The position numbers were made by a program, and so were the translations under genes. Under the pieces are notes generated by a model, which was not told where the DNA came from, did not search any database, and worked only from the letters and a program-made list of their open reading frames with translations. Source: Streptomyces sp. NBC_00249 (GTDB lineage Bacteria; Actinomycetota; Actinomycetes; Streptomycetales; Streptomycetaceae). Taken from it: 64,000 nt of DNA. Each line of letters opens with the position of its first letter. Position 1 is the stretch's first letter. The stretch covers positions 682,001 to 746,000 of the forward strand of contig NZ_JAPEMV010000002.1 of the NCBI RefSeq assembly GCF_026342355.1. Direction: 5' to 3'. Of this stretch, positions 52,101-60,121 are shown in pieces.

Positions 52101-52836
52101 GCCGGCTCGCCCGGGCGTCGGTGTCGGCGTAGCTGAGGCTCCCGGACGGCCAGGTGACGGCGGTGGCGCCGGGGGTGCGCGCGGCCTGCTCCTCGAACAG
52201 GCCGTGCGCGGTGGCGGTGTCGGGGTAGGGCCGCTCGGTGTCGTTGAAGACGCCGAGGATGAGTTCCCGTTCGCCGTCGCCGAGCAGGTCGGCCTCCCGT
52301 ACGGCAGATTCCGGCTGCCGTGCCAGGAAGGCCTGGACGCGCAGCAGGTGCGCGCCGAGGCGCTCGGCGGTCGAGGCTTCGAAGAGCGAGGTGCGGTAGC
52401 CGAGGAGCAGGTCGGCGCCGTCGCGGGTGAGCCGGAGCTCGTCCGCGCCCTCGGGGACCGGGTGGTCGGCGTACCGCACCGCGGCCGCGGCCGGCGGCCC
52501 CTGAGGTGCGGCGTGCGCGGCCCGCGCCAGCAGGGCCGCGGCGGGTTCCTCCGGTTCCACGGTGAGGGTCAGCGAGCCCGCGCCGTGCCCGGCGAGGTCC
52601 AGGTCGAGCCGCAGGCCGCGCTGTCCGGTGTAGCGGTGGAGCAGGACGGCGAAGGCGGCGAGGTCGTGCCCGGTGGCCGCGCCCGGCAGCCGGACGGTGG
52701 CGAAGGCTCCGGCCGCGGAGTCCCGGGTGCGGGGGTGGTCCGCGACGAGGAGGACGGCGTCGCCGTCGGTGTGGCCGGCGTCAGGAGGCAGAGGGGACGG
52801 TGTCGGGGTCGGAGCTGCTCTTCGCACGCTGGTCAT
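49129..52836 (-). CDS. NRPS: short C-like N-terminus, A (Val), T, C
   Basis: A 1235-aa synthetase, first of the operon. Residues 1-195 resemble the C-lobe of a condensation domain (FAVLLHRYTGQRGLRLDLDL) with no catalytic motif. The A domain spans about 205-700 (YVSYTSGTTGRPKG, YRSGDLARWRPDG, NRSGKVDR). Pocket residues read by eye, DAFWVGGTF-K, match the valine code DAFWIGGTFK. The carrier domain has LGADSLTATL. A full condensation domain with intact HHIVVDG (near residue 920) ends the protein at DPAMDFDF. The first 56 bp overlap the MFS gene end. No strong ribosome site is visible, so the start may be slightly off. Confidence 0.92.
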   Translation of the reverse strand: MTSVRRAAPTPTPSPLPPDAGHTDGDAVLLVADHPRTRDSAAGAFATVRLPGAATGHDLAAFAVLLHRYTGQRGLRLDLDLAGHGAGSLTLTVEPEEPAAALLARAAHAAPQGPPAAAAVRYADHPVPEGADELRLTRDGADLLLGYRTSLFEASTAERLGAHLLRVQAFLARQPESAVREADLLGDGERELILGVFNDTERPYPDTATAHGLFEEQAARTPGATAVTWPSGSLSYADTDARASRLADALLAAGVREGDRVGLRTERTADLVVGALGILKAGGAYLPLEAGDPAERTEWLLADSSVRVLVASAGLPRDFAFDGTVLDPGAPAPVRGVPAGGRGAASGLAYVSYTSGTTGRPKGVEVTHGNLVRLVTGTDYVAFGPDLRVLPTGSIAFDATTFELWGPLLNGGSVHLVDSDVVLDARSLGRELETQGITTLWLTSPLFNQLVEQDATAFRPLRELVVGGDALSPVHIAKVMDACPGLALVNGYGPTENTTFSLTHRIGRDDLGRIPIGRPIAHSTAYVLDDLGRLCPVGVPGELCLGGAGVARGYLGRPELTAAAFVDDPFAPAGGRLYRSGDLARWRPDGTVEFLGRRDHQVKVRGFRVEPAEVEKAMLGHPGVAEAIVTVRPRPGGGGKQLCGYYAGPLRPGPEELRDRLGETLPAHMVPSYLVPLDALPLNRSGKVDRGRLPEPDGSHLLARAGYVAPTGATERILVELAEQALGIRGIGVAHDLRDLGADSLTATLIAANVRARLGRDCPVSAVLRAGTPARLAALLEGAAPDTGRLIERAPDLATYPLTPQQRQLYFEQIKDDRAVHYNVPVTLELPPGTDPDRLAQALRLLAAHHDGLRTSFVVEDGGVRARIEPEPALQIRVLDEPPGPLAEFVRPFDLARAPLWRADVHRTPAGATLRLDLHHIVVDGFSLTPLFEDLAALYAGEEPQPAGLRYQDYALWLAGPAGTALREAQAPHWRKVFATPPDRADLPTDTARPPLRALDGDVVESDLGPVRAAALRQLARDRGVTLFAVLASAYGMLLAGLKGTADVTVGTSASGRTAPGLHRTVGMFAQTVCLRADVAADLTYDAYLRGIGHGAEEAFAHQDFPFEEVVAAAAPVRDYSRTPLFDALIALHSGRYLAAEFQGVRVPLRLEHTGQTVFDLTLQIHEAADTLRTNWSYASALLRRDTVEGWCGAFTALLDAILADPSATLATLHPALVRAPALPAAPDPAMDFDF

Positions 52837-54073
52837 CGGCTGCGGTCACCCCCAGCCGGAAGGGCATGTTGCGGAAGAGGACGACCGTCAGGACACCGGG
52901 GGCGGCGGCCAGCGCCGCGACCACGAAGATCAGCGTCGTGTAGTGGCTGCCGCTGAGCAGGAACCCGCCGAGCGCGGAGCCGGCCGGGAGGGAGCCGGCC
53001 ATGACGGTGCGCATGAGGGTCATGGCCCGGCCGCGCATCTCGTTGGGGACGCGGGTCATGCGGACCACGCCGCCGAGGACGGTCATGGGCGCGGACAGGA
53101 TGCCGTTGAGCACCAGGCCCAGCAGGATCCACGGCAGGGCGGTGGGGACCAGCAGGAACAGCACCGCTCCGGAGAGGAGCTGGAGCACGCCGATGCGGAG
53201 CATCTGCTTCTCGGAGGTCTGCACGGCGCCGGAGACGAGGGAGCCGACGAGTTCGCCGATCGCCATCACCGCGAGCATCAGGCCGAGCACCCCGGGGCCG
53301 CTGTGGAACTCGAACTTGGCGAGCCAGGGCAGCGCCACGACGAGGGCTCCGGCCGACACGTTGAACGCGCCGAAGGAGAGGGTGAGGACCAGCAGGAAGC
53401 GGTCGCGGGTGATCAGCCGGAACACCGGTCCCCAGCCCGGCCTGGCGTTCTTGTCCCCGGCGGGGGCCGTCTGCTCGGGGCGGGCGAGCGGGGCCTTGAT
53501 CCTGCTGATGAGGAAGGCGAAGAGGAGGTAGGTGGCGGCGTCGAGGATCAGGACGTTGGGCGCGCCCCAGGCCGTGATCATCAGGGCGCCGAGGGCGGGG
53601 CCGATGACGTTGGCGGCGCCCATCGCGGTGGACTCCAGGCCGGAGGCGGCCTGGAGCTTGTCCTCGGGGACGAGCTCCGGCAGGACGGCGGGGGTGCCGG
53701 CCAGCGGAATGATCTTCAGCAGGCCGTAGACGAGCGCCACGACGTACAGGTGCCAGACGTGGAGCGCGTCGGTGAAGGCCAGCAGGGGGATCAGCCCGAC
53801 GACGAACCCGCGGAAGACGGAGTCGTAGATGAAGAGCTTGCGCCGGGAGAAGCGGTCGAGCAGCGGTCCGACGATCGCCCCGCCCAGGATCACCGGGAGG
53901 GTGAGACAGACGCCCAGCACGCCCAGACCGGCGGCGCCGGCCTCTTCGAGCGTGAGCCACGCGAGTGCGGCGTAGGTGGCGCCGTCACCGAGGAGGTTGA
54001 GTACCAGGGCCGACCAGAGCAGTCGGTAGTCACCGATGCGCAAGATGGCCAGATATGCTTTCACGTTCCACAC
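52781..54073 (-). CDS. MFS exporter, EntS-like, first gene of NRPS operon
   Basis: A 430-aa major facilitator protein with about twelve membrane segments; GTG start (a second in-frame GTG at 54064 is possible). Characteristic stretches are YLAILRIGDYRLLWSALVLN, LLDRFSRRKLFIYDSVFRGF (the loop 2-3 motif), PALVPELVPEDKLQAASGLE-like sequence, and RVPNEMRGRAMTLMRTVMAG. This type (MFS_3, enterobactin exporter EntS-like) commonly exports siderophores and peptides made by neighbouring NRPS genes. Its end overlaps the first NRPS gene by 56 bp, which places product export at the head of the operon. Confidence 0.9.
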   Translation of the reverse strand: MWNVKAYLAILRIGDYRLLWSALVLNLLGDGATYAALAWLTLEEAGAAGLGVLGVCLTLPVILGGAIVGPLLDRFSRRKLFIYDSVFRGFVVGLIPLLAFTDALHVWHLYVVALVYGLLKIIPLAGTPAVLPELVPEDKLQAASGLESTAMGAANVIGPALGALMITAWGAPNVLILDAATYLLFAFLISRIKAPLARPEQTAPAGDKNARPGWGPVFRLITRDRFLLVLTLSFGAFNVSAGALVVALPWLAKFEFHSGPGVLGLMLAVMAIGELVGSLVSGAVQTSEKQMLRIGVLQLLSGAVLFLLVPTALPWILLGLVLNGILSAPMTVLGGVVRMTRVPNEMRGRAMTLMRTVMAGSLPAGSALGGFLLSGSHYTTLIFVVAALAAAPGVLTVVLFRNMPFRLGVTAADDQRAKSSSDPDTVPSAS

Positions 54074-54988
54074 CGTTCAAATAGACCGAATGGCAAGAGA
54101 AGCCAACGAGGCCGGCGCACGAATTGCGCCACGGCCCGCGCCGGGTGTGCGAAGGAAAGTGCAAGGGAGCCACCGGCAGGCAGGGAGAACCGGCCGGCGG
54201 AAATCGTTTTCAGGATTTCGGCATTCATGCGATTGAGCTGCCGGTACGCGCCTTCCCCCATTTACCGAGGCGCGGATCCCCGTTCAACTGCCCTCAAGAA
54301 ATGCCCCCGACCTGCTCAACCGCCGTCGAGCGGCAGAGCAGGAATTCCGCCACTTGTTCTAACAGGTGCCCAAGTGGCCGTCAAGCAGCTCCCGAGCGGC
54401 TCTCCAGTTGGCTCGTTCTCGCCTTGAGAGCAGGAACGTCCGGCCCACCAGGCCCCTGGGCGAGGGGAGTTGAGATGCCCACACGCCCGCACATGTACCC
54501 GCATGTCCACCCCCACCGACCACCGCCCCCACCGGCCGGAACCGGAAGAGGGGCATTCCGAACAGAGGTGAATCCAGCCCTTCCGGAAACCCCGCCCCCG
54601 ATTGGCTGCTAATCCCCCCTCCCCGGGCTCCCCCATTCCTACAATACGGAACCATAAATTCCGTACGTGAACCGACAAACACGATTCCGCCCACCCTGCC
54701 CCTCATTGCCCACCCCCGCCCACCCCCTGACCCCCCACCCCGGACCCCCGCTCCGGAATCCGTCTTCCGCTCCCCGCCGCCCCCCGGATTCGCGATATCA
54801 CGTAAGCGAATGACACACCGCCGACCCCCCGAAGATCACTGACGAACAGTCAATAAATCGACCCCCCGTCCAACCCGACAAATCCGCTCCCCACCGCCCC
54901 GGAAACACCCGAGGGGCCGGCCCCTGAGGAGCCGACCCCTTCGTCCGTCGCCGCCGGCGCCGGCCCCTCGGGCCGCTACCGTGATGCC
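54074..54988. promoter_or_regulatory. long non-coding region upstream of NRPS operon and Uma2 gene
   Basis: About 915 bp without a convincing gene; base composition and codon bias here differ from coding sequence. Contents: the NRPS-operon promoter region near 54074-54200 (promoter not resolved); an imperfect palindrome CACTTGTTCTAACAGGTG (54351-54368) that overlaps an 8-bp inverted repeat (GCCACTTG at 54349-54356, CAAGTGGC at 54371-54378), possible operators; a C-rich stretch at 54700-54790; and the palindrome AGGGGCCGGCCCCT (54912-54925). Confidence 0.45.
54977..54982 (+). promoter_or_regulatory. -10 element of a probable leaderless promoter
   Basis: TACCGT lies 6 nt before the ATG at 54989, with no ribosome site between them. 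Confidence 0.45.
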
Positions 54989-55561
54989 ATGACCGCACTG
55001 CCCGACTGGATGCGCCCGCCGCGCGCGGAAGGCTGGTTCGCGGAGGACCTCGACCGCCTCCCGGAAGCGCCGCGCCACACCGAGCTGATCCACGGGGCAC
55101 TCGTTTTCACGTTGTGGCCCCGGAGTTGGTGGCACGGCCACCTCGTCACCGTGCTCACCGTCGCGCTCATGGAGCAGGCACCCGCCGACGCCAGAGTCGG
55201 CCGCGAAATGACCGTCAAGCTCGACCCCCGCAACCGCCCCGAACCGGACCTGCTGGTGACCACCGCCTCCTACGACGCCGACCGGACCTGGTTCGCACCG
55301 GAGGAAGTGCGGCTCGTCGTCGAGGTCGTCTCCCCCGAGTCCGCCCACCGTGACCGCACCGTCAAGCTCCGCAAGTACGCGGAGGCCGGCATCCCGCACT
55401 ACTGGTGCATCGAGGACGAGGACGGCGCACCCGTCGTCCACGTCTACGAGCTCGACGAACCGACCCGCGCCTACGCCCCCGCCGGCATCTTCCGCGGCTC
55501 GCTCCAGCGCTCTGTGCCCTTCGAGATCACCCTCGATCTGACCGAACTCGCCCGCCCCTGA
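54989..55561 (+). CDS. Uma2-family protein (DUF820, PD-(D/E)XK-like fold)
   Basis: A 190-aa Uma2 protein. The family signature is clear: ELIHGALVF near the N-terminus, then REMTVKLDPRNRPEPDLLVT, VRLVVEVVSPESAHRDRTVK, LRKYAEAGIPHYWCIEDEDG and the C-terminal strand region FRGSLQRSVPFEITLDL. The D of PDLLV and the E of VVEVVSP with the downstream K correspond to PD-(D/E)XK nuclease positions. The biological role is unknown; the family is hugely expanded in Streptomyces and cyanobacteria. The gene is monocistronic, with a probable leaderless start and a strong terminator. Confidence 0.9.
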   Translation: MTALPDWMRPPRAEGWFAEDLDRLPEAPRHTELIHGALVFTLWPRSWWHGHLVTVLTVALMEQAPADARVGREMTVKLDPRNRPEPDLLVTTASYDADRTWFAPEEVRLVVEVVSPESAHRDRTVKLRKYAEAGIPHYWCIEDEDGAPVVHVYELDEPTRAYAPAGIFRGSLQRSVPFEITLDLTELARP

Positions 55562-55580
55562 CTCCCTGACCACCAACGCA

Positions 55581-55612
55581 GAGGGGCCGGCTCCCCCAAG
55601 AGCCGGCCCCTC
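55581..55612. terminator. bidirectional terminator between convergent genes
   Basis: A perfect 13-bp stem (GAGGGGCCGGCTC / GAGCCGGCCCCTC, 6-nt loop) between the Uma2 gene and the xanthine dehydrogenase pseudogene, which converge here. Confidence 0.85.
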
Positions 55613-55624
55613 GGTCGGTACCGG

Positions 55625-58014
55625 TCAGCCGCCCGTGAGGTGTTCCGGGCGGACCGGGGTCTTGGTCAGTTCCAGGCCCGTCGCGTTGCGGATCGCCGCG
55701 AGGACGGCCGGGGTGGACGACAGGGTCGGGGCCTCGCCGATGCCGCGCACCCCGTACGGGGCGTTGGGGTCGGCGAGTTCGAGGTAGTCGACCGGGATCG
55801 TCGGGGTGTCGAGGATGGTGGGGAGCAGGTAGTCCGTGAAGGAGGGGTTGCGCACCTTCGCGGTCTTCGGGTCCACGATGATCTCCTCCATGATGGCGAC
55901 GCCCAGGCCCTGGACGGTGCCGCCCTGGATCTGTCCGATGACGGACAGCGGGTTGATCGCCTTGCCCACGTCCTGGGCGACGGCCAGTTCGACGACCTTC
56001 ACCAGGCCGAGTTCGGTGTCGACCTCCACGACGGCGCGGTGCGCGGCGAAGGAGTACTGGACGTGGCCGTCACCCTGGCCGGTGACCAGGTCGAAGGCCT
56101 CGGTGGGGCGGTGGCGCCACTCCGCCTCGACCTCGACGGCCTCGTCCTCCAGGACGTCCACGACGGTGGCGAGGACCTCGCCGTCGTCGGTGACGACCTT
56201 GCCGCCCTCCAGGAGGAGTCGGGCGGTGGCCCACGCCGGGTGGTACGAGCCGAACTTGCGCCGGCCGATCTCCAGGACCTTCTCCCGTACGAGTTCGCAG
56301 GAGTTCTTGATGGATCCGCCGGTCATGTACGTCTGACGGCCCGCGGAGGTCGAACCGGCCGACCCCACCTGGGTGTCGGCCGGGTGGATGGTGACCTGCT
56401 GGACGCCGAGCTCGGTACGGGCGATCTGCGCGTGGATGGTGACACCGCCCTGGCCGACCTCCGCCATGGCCGTATGGACCAGCGCGACGGGCTCGCCGTT
56501 GATGACCTCCAGGCGCACCTTGGCCGTCGAGTAGTCGTCGAAGCCCTCGGAGAAGCCGACGTTCTTGATGCCGACGGCGTAGCCGATGCCGCGCACGACC
56601 CCCTCGCCGTGCGTGGTGTTGGACAGGCCGCCCGGCAGCGCGCGCACATCGGCCTCGCCGTCGGCCGCCTCCCACTGCCGCTCCGGCGGCAGCGGACGCT
56701 CCTTGACCCGGCGCAGCAGCTCGGCGACCGGGGCCGGCGAGTCCACGACCTGGCCGGTCGGCATGAGCGTGCCCTGCTCCATCGCGTTGAGCTGACGGAA
56801 CTCGACCGGGTCCATGCCCAGCCTGGCGGCCAGCTTGTCCATCTGGGCCTCGTACGCGAAGCAGGCCTGGACGGCGCCGAAACCGCGCATCGCGCCGCAC
56901 GGCGGGTGTTCGTGTAGAGGCCGATCGCCTCGATGTCGACGTCGTCGATGACGTACGGGCCGACGGAGAGGGACGCGGCGTTGCCGACGACGGAGGCCGT
57001 GGAGGAGGCGTAGGCGCCGCCGTCGAGGACGATCCTGCACTTCATGTGCGTGAGCTTGCCGTCGCGGGTGGCGCCGTGCTCGTAGTACAGCTTCGCCGGG
57101 TGCCGGTGGACGTGACCGAAGAAGGACTCGAAGCGGTTGTAGACCATCTTCACCGGCTTGCCCGTGCGCAGGGCGAGCACGGAGGCGAGGATCTGCATCG
57201 AGATGTCCTCGCGGCCGCCGAACGCGCCGCCGACCCCGGCCATCGTCATACGGACCTTCTCCTCGGGCAGGCCGAGGACCGGGGCGATCTGCCGGAGGTC
57301 CGAGTGCAGCCACTGGGTGGCCACGTACAGGTCCACGCCGCCGTCCTCGGACGGCACCGCGAGGCCGGACTCCGGGCCGAGGAAGGCCTGGTCCTGCATG
57401 CCGAAGGTGTACTCGCCGGTGATGATGACGTCGGCGCGCTTGCGGGCCGCCGCCACGTCGCCGCGGACGACCGGCTGGCGGTGCACGATGTTGGGGTGCG
57501 GGACGTGACCGGCGTGGTGGTCGTCGCGGCCCTCGTGGACGAGTACGGCGTCGGGGGCGAGGGCGGAGGCCTCGTCCGTGACGAGCGGCAGCTCCCGGTA
57601 CTCGATCCTGATCTTCGCGGCGGCGCGGCGGGCGGTCTCCGGGTGGTCGGCGGCCACCAGGGCGACCGGTTCGCCGTGGTGGCGGACCTTGCCGTGCGCC
57701 AGGACCGGGGTGTCCTGGAACTCCATGCCGTAGTACTTCATCGGGGCGGGCAGGTCCTCGTACGTCATCACGGCGTGGACGCCCGGCACGGTCAGGGCTT
57801 CGGAGACGTCGATCGACACGATCTCGGCGTGCGCGACCGTGGACCGCAGGGTCTGGCCCCACAGCATGTCCTCGTGCCACATGTCGGAGGAGTACGCGAA
57901 CTCGCCGGTGACCTTCAGGGTGCCGTCCGGGCGGAGCGTGGACTCGCCGATGCCGCCCTTGGTCCGGGAGCCCTGGGTGACGTCGGTGGGGATGCCGGTG
58001 GTGGTGCCAGCCAT
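55625..58014 (-). pseudogene. xanthine dehydrogenase molybdopterin-binding subunit, frameshifted
   Basis: The N-terminal part (from MAGTTTGIPTDVTQGSRTKG at 58014) and C-terminal part of a full-length ~795-aa subunit are in different frames. The break is at about 56904-56907: YTNT should continue as PPCGAMRGFGAVQACFAYE, but one C is missing from a run of Cs, and the original frame drifts into RRAARCAV. Both halves are otherwise well conserved: GVGGAFGGRED, GPESGLAVP, TYMTGGSIKN, and the end GVRGIGEAPTLSSTPAVLAA. The enzyme oxidises hypoxanthine and xanthine with Mo cofactor. A sequencing error is possible; the loss of the partner subunits argues for real decay. Confidence 0.88.
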
Positions 58015-58016
58015 GA

Positions 58017-58106
58017 TCAGACCGCCTCTTCCTGATGTTCCTGGCGGGCCGCGGCCGGGCGGACCGCGTCCAGGATGTTCTCGTGACCCGTGCGGCGGCA
58101 GGACCG
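58017..58106 (-). pseudogene. 3' remnant of xanthine dehydrogenase 2Fe-2S subunit gene
   Basis: The last ~30 codons read CRRTGHENILDAVRPAAARQ then EHQEEAV, matching the C-terminus of XDH iron-sulphur subunits (CRCTGYExIxxAVxxAA), except that the second cluster Cys has become Arg. The stop is 2 bp before the start of the molybdopterin-subunit gene, the normal operon spacing. Everything upstream (the ferredoxin domain and the rest of the 2Fe-2S domain) is gone. Confidence 0.7.
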
Positions 58107-58382
58107 CCCCCGCCGTCCGCCGGTGCCGCCACCCCCGTGGGCGGCACGCTCGTCGGCGCGGGAGCGGCGGGGACGGACACGGGCACACCGTCGATGGCCC
58201 GAAGTCGCTGTCGGCCGCACGTCCAGAAGTAGACAGCTCGATCATGGGGACCAGGCAGTCACCGATCCCTCGAAACCGCCTTCCCCCACACCTGTGCACA
58301 AGCATGCTTTCCTCCTTCCCCAAGCCTGTGAACTGCACTGATTCCCCGTCACCTCACGGCCCGGCGTGAGAGAGTGGCGATC
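58107..58382. promoter_or_regulatory. deletion scar and divergent promoter region of pucR
   Basis: 276 bp where the FAD and 2Fe-2S subunit genes would be expected. A minus-strand ATG at about 58305 with a strong AAGGAGGAAAGC site survives, presumably the start of the deleted first gene; its frame now runs through the scar into the molybdopterin subunit frame. The right end carries the divergent promoter for pucR, not resolved. Confidence 0.5.
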
Positions 58383-60092
58383 ATGCGGCTACGCGAACTC
58401 CTGGACACCGACGAGCTGGGGCTGCTGCTGCTCGTGGGTCCGGACGCCGGCGAGGGCGTGCTCGATCGATCCGTATCGGCCGTCCCGACCATCGACCTGG
58501 CCGACCCCGGCCGCTTCCTGGGCGGCGGCGAGCTGGTCCTCACCGGGCTCGCCTGGTGGCGTGCGGACGGGGACGCCGAGCCGTTCGTACGCATCCTCCG
58601 GCGGGCGGGCGTCGTGGCCCTCGCCGCGGGCGAGGTCGAACACGGGCTCGTCCCGGACGACCTCGTCCGCGCCTGCCGGCGGCACGGCCTCCCGCTGCTC
58701 GCCGTACGGCCGGAGACCTCGTTCGCGGCGGTCACCGAACACGTCATGCGGCGGCTGCGCCGCCCTGACCTCGGGGACCGCCCCGATCTCCACCGCCTCC
58801 GCGACCACCGGGACCGCCGGGACCGCCTGGACGTCGACGGCCTCGCCGCCGTGGTCGAACGCCACCGCCGGCTCCTCGCCGACCGGGGCGCCCCCGACTC
58901 CGTACTGGAGCTCCTGCGCGAGACGCTCGGCCACGACGTGCGCGTCCTGTCCGCGACCGGACGGCAGATCGCCGGGGCCCGCCCTGCGCTGCGCGCCGGA
59001 ACGGCGCCGGCCGTGGCCGCGCGCTACCTCGCGGCCCGCCGCGCACGCGAGACCGCTCCCCACCGGGTCACGGTAGGGAACCGGCTCTACTCCCTCGTGC
59101 CGGTACCCGGGTCCACCGGGCCCGAGCACGCCGCCGAGCTGGGCGACTGGCTGCTCGTCGTGGAGGCCGACACCTCCCACTGGCCCGCACCGGACGTGGA
59201 ACTCCTCGACCGGATCGTCGAACTGCTCGCCGACGCCCGGTCCGCGCACGAACGGGCGAAGGCCGCGCTCCACGACCTGGCCCGCCGCTCCCTCGACCTG
59301 CTGCACAGCGACGTCCCGGCCGAGGAGATCCCCGTCCGGCTGCGCAGCACCGCGCAGAGCATCGTCAGCGGCGTCGACACCTGGCCGCGCTGCCTGTTCG
59401 TGGTCGCCGCGGGAGAGTGGCGGGCGGGCCGCCCCGTCCCCGCCGCGGCCCTGCGGGTGCTGCTGGAGGAGGCCCTGGTGCGGGCGGACGGCCCGGTGCC
59501 GGTGTCGCCGCAGGACATCGCCTCCACCGTCCACGACGGACAGGCCGTCCTCTTCGTCCTGGTGCCCGACCCCACGGACGCCTTCCCCGAACCGGCCCTC
59601 GACTGCGCCGCCCTCCAGCGCACGCTCTCCGCGGCGCTCGCGCGCTGGCTCGGCCCGACGGACAGCGTCTCCGTCGGCGTCAGCTCCCCGGTGGAGGAGC
59701 CCGGGAACGCCCGCCGGGCACTCGCCGGGGCCCGCCACGCCCTGCGGGTCGCCCACGAGGGCCCCGGGCGCGTGACCGTCCGCGGCCCCGACGACCTCAC
59801 CTCGCACATCCTGTCGCTGCTCCCCCTCATCCCGGCCGAGGCCCGGCGCGCCTTCGCCGACCGCCTGCTCGGCCCCCTGCGCGACCACGACAGCCGCCAC
59901 CGCACGGAGCTGCTGACCACCCTGGAGACGTTCCTCGACTGCGACGCCTCCTGGACCGCCTGCGCCGCCCGGCTCCACCTGCACGTGAACTCCCTGCGCC
60001 AACGCCTCGCCCGCATCGAACACCTCACGGGCCGCGACCTGAGCCGCCTGGAAACCCGCCTGGACTTCCTGGCCGCCCTGAGAGCCACCTGA
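58383..60092 (+). CDS. pucR: PucR-family purine-catabolism transcriptional regulator
   Basis: A 569-aa PucR-type regulator. ATG 58383 has GAGAG 8 nt upstream; a GTG at 58374 is an alternative. The N-terminal purine-catabolism domain is MRLRELLDTDELGLLLLVGP, VPTIDLADPGRFLGGGELVL. The central GGDEF-like region ends at RRALAGARHALRV, and the C-terminal helix-turn-helix is TLETFLDCDASWTACAARLH, LHVNSLRQRLARIEHLTGRD. In the family it activates or represses purine-degradation genes according to nitrogen or purine signals. It lies divergent to the xanthine dehydrogenase locus, its likely original target, which is now decayed. Confidence 0.92.
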   Translation: MRLRELLDTDELGLLLLVGPDAGEGVLDRSVSAVPTIDLADPGRFLGGGELVLTGLAWWRADGDAEPFVRILRRAGVVALAAGEVEHGLVPDDLVRACRRHGLPLLAVRPETSFAAVTEHVMRRLRRPDLGDRPDLHRLRDHRDRRDRLDVDGLAAVVERHRRLLADRGAPDSVLELLRETLGHDVRVLSATGRQIAGARPALRAGTAPAVAARYLAARRARETAPHRVTVGNRLYSLVPVPGSTGPEHAAELGDWLLVVEADTSHWPAPDVELLDRIVELLADARSAHERAKAALHDLARRSLDLLHSDVPAEEIPVRLRSTAQSIVSGVDTWPRCLFVVAAGEWRAGRPVPAAALRVLLEEALVRADGPVPVSPQDIASTVHDGQAVLFVLVPDPTDAFPEPALDCAALQRTLSAALARWLGPTDSVSVGVSSPVEEPGNARRALAGARHALRVAHEGPGRVTVRGPDDLTSHILSLLPLIPAEARRAFADRLLGPLRDHDSRHRTELLTTLETFLDCDASWTACAARLHLHVNSLRQRLARIEHLTGRDLSRLETRLDFLAALRAT

Positions 60093-60121
60093 CCGTCAGT
60101 GCCACCTGCTTCGATGACGCC

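Noticed and set aside
56890-56930. Programmed frameshift in the xanthine dehydrogenase gene
   Set aside because: There is no slippery heptamer with downstream structure, and the gene is normally in one frame. A one-base loss from a C run plus loss of the partner genes fits decay (or a sequencing error) better.
58107-58338. A genuine N-terminal extension of the molybdopterin subunit starting near 58305-58338
   Set aside because: The extra residues are low-complexity and span the remnant of the 2Fe-2S gene. The frame is open by chance across the deletion scar; the family start is the ATG at 58014.
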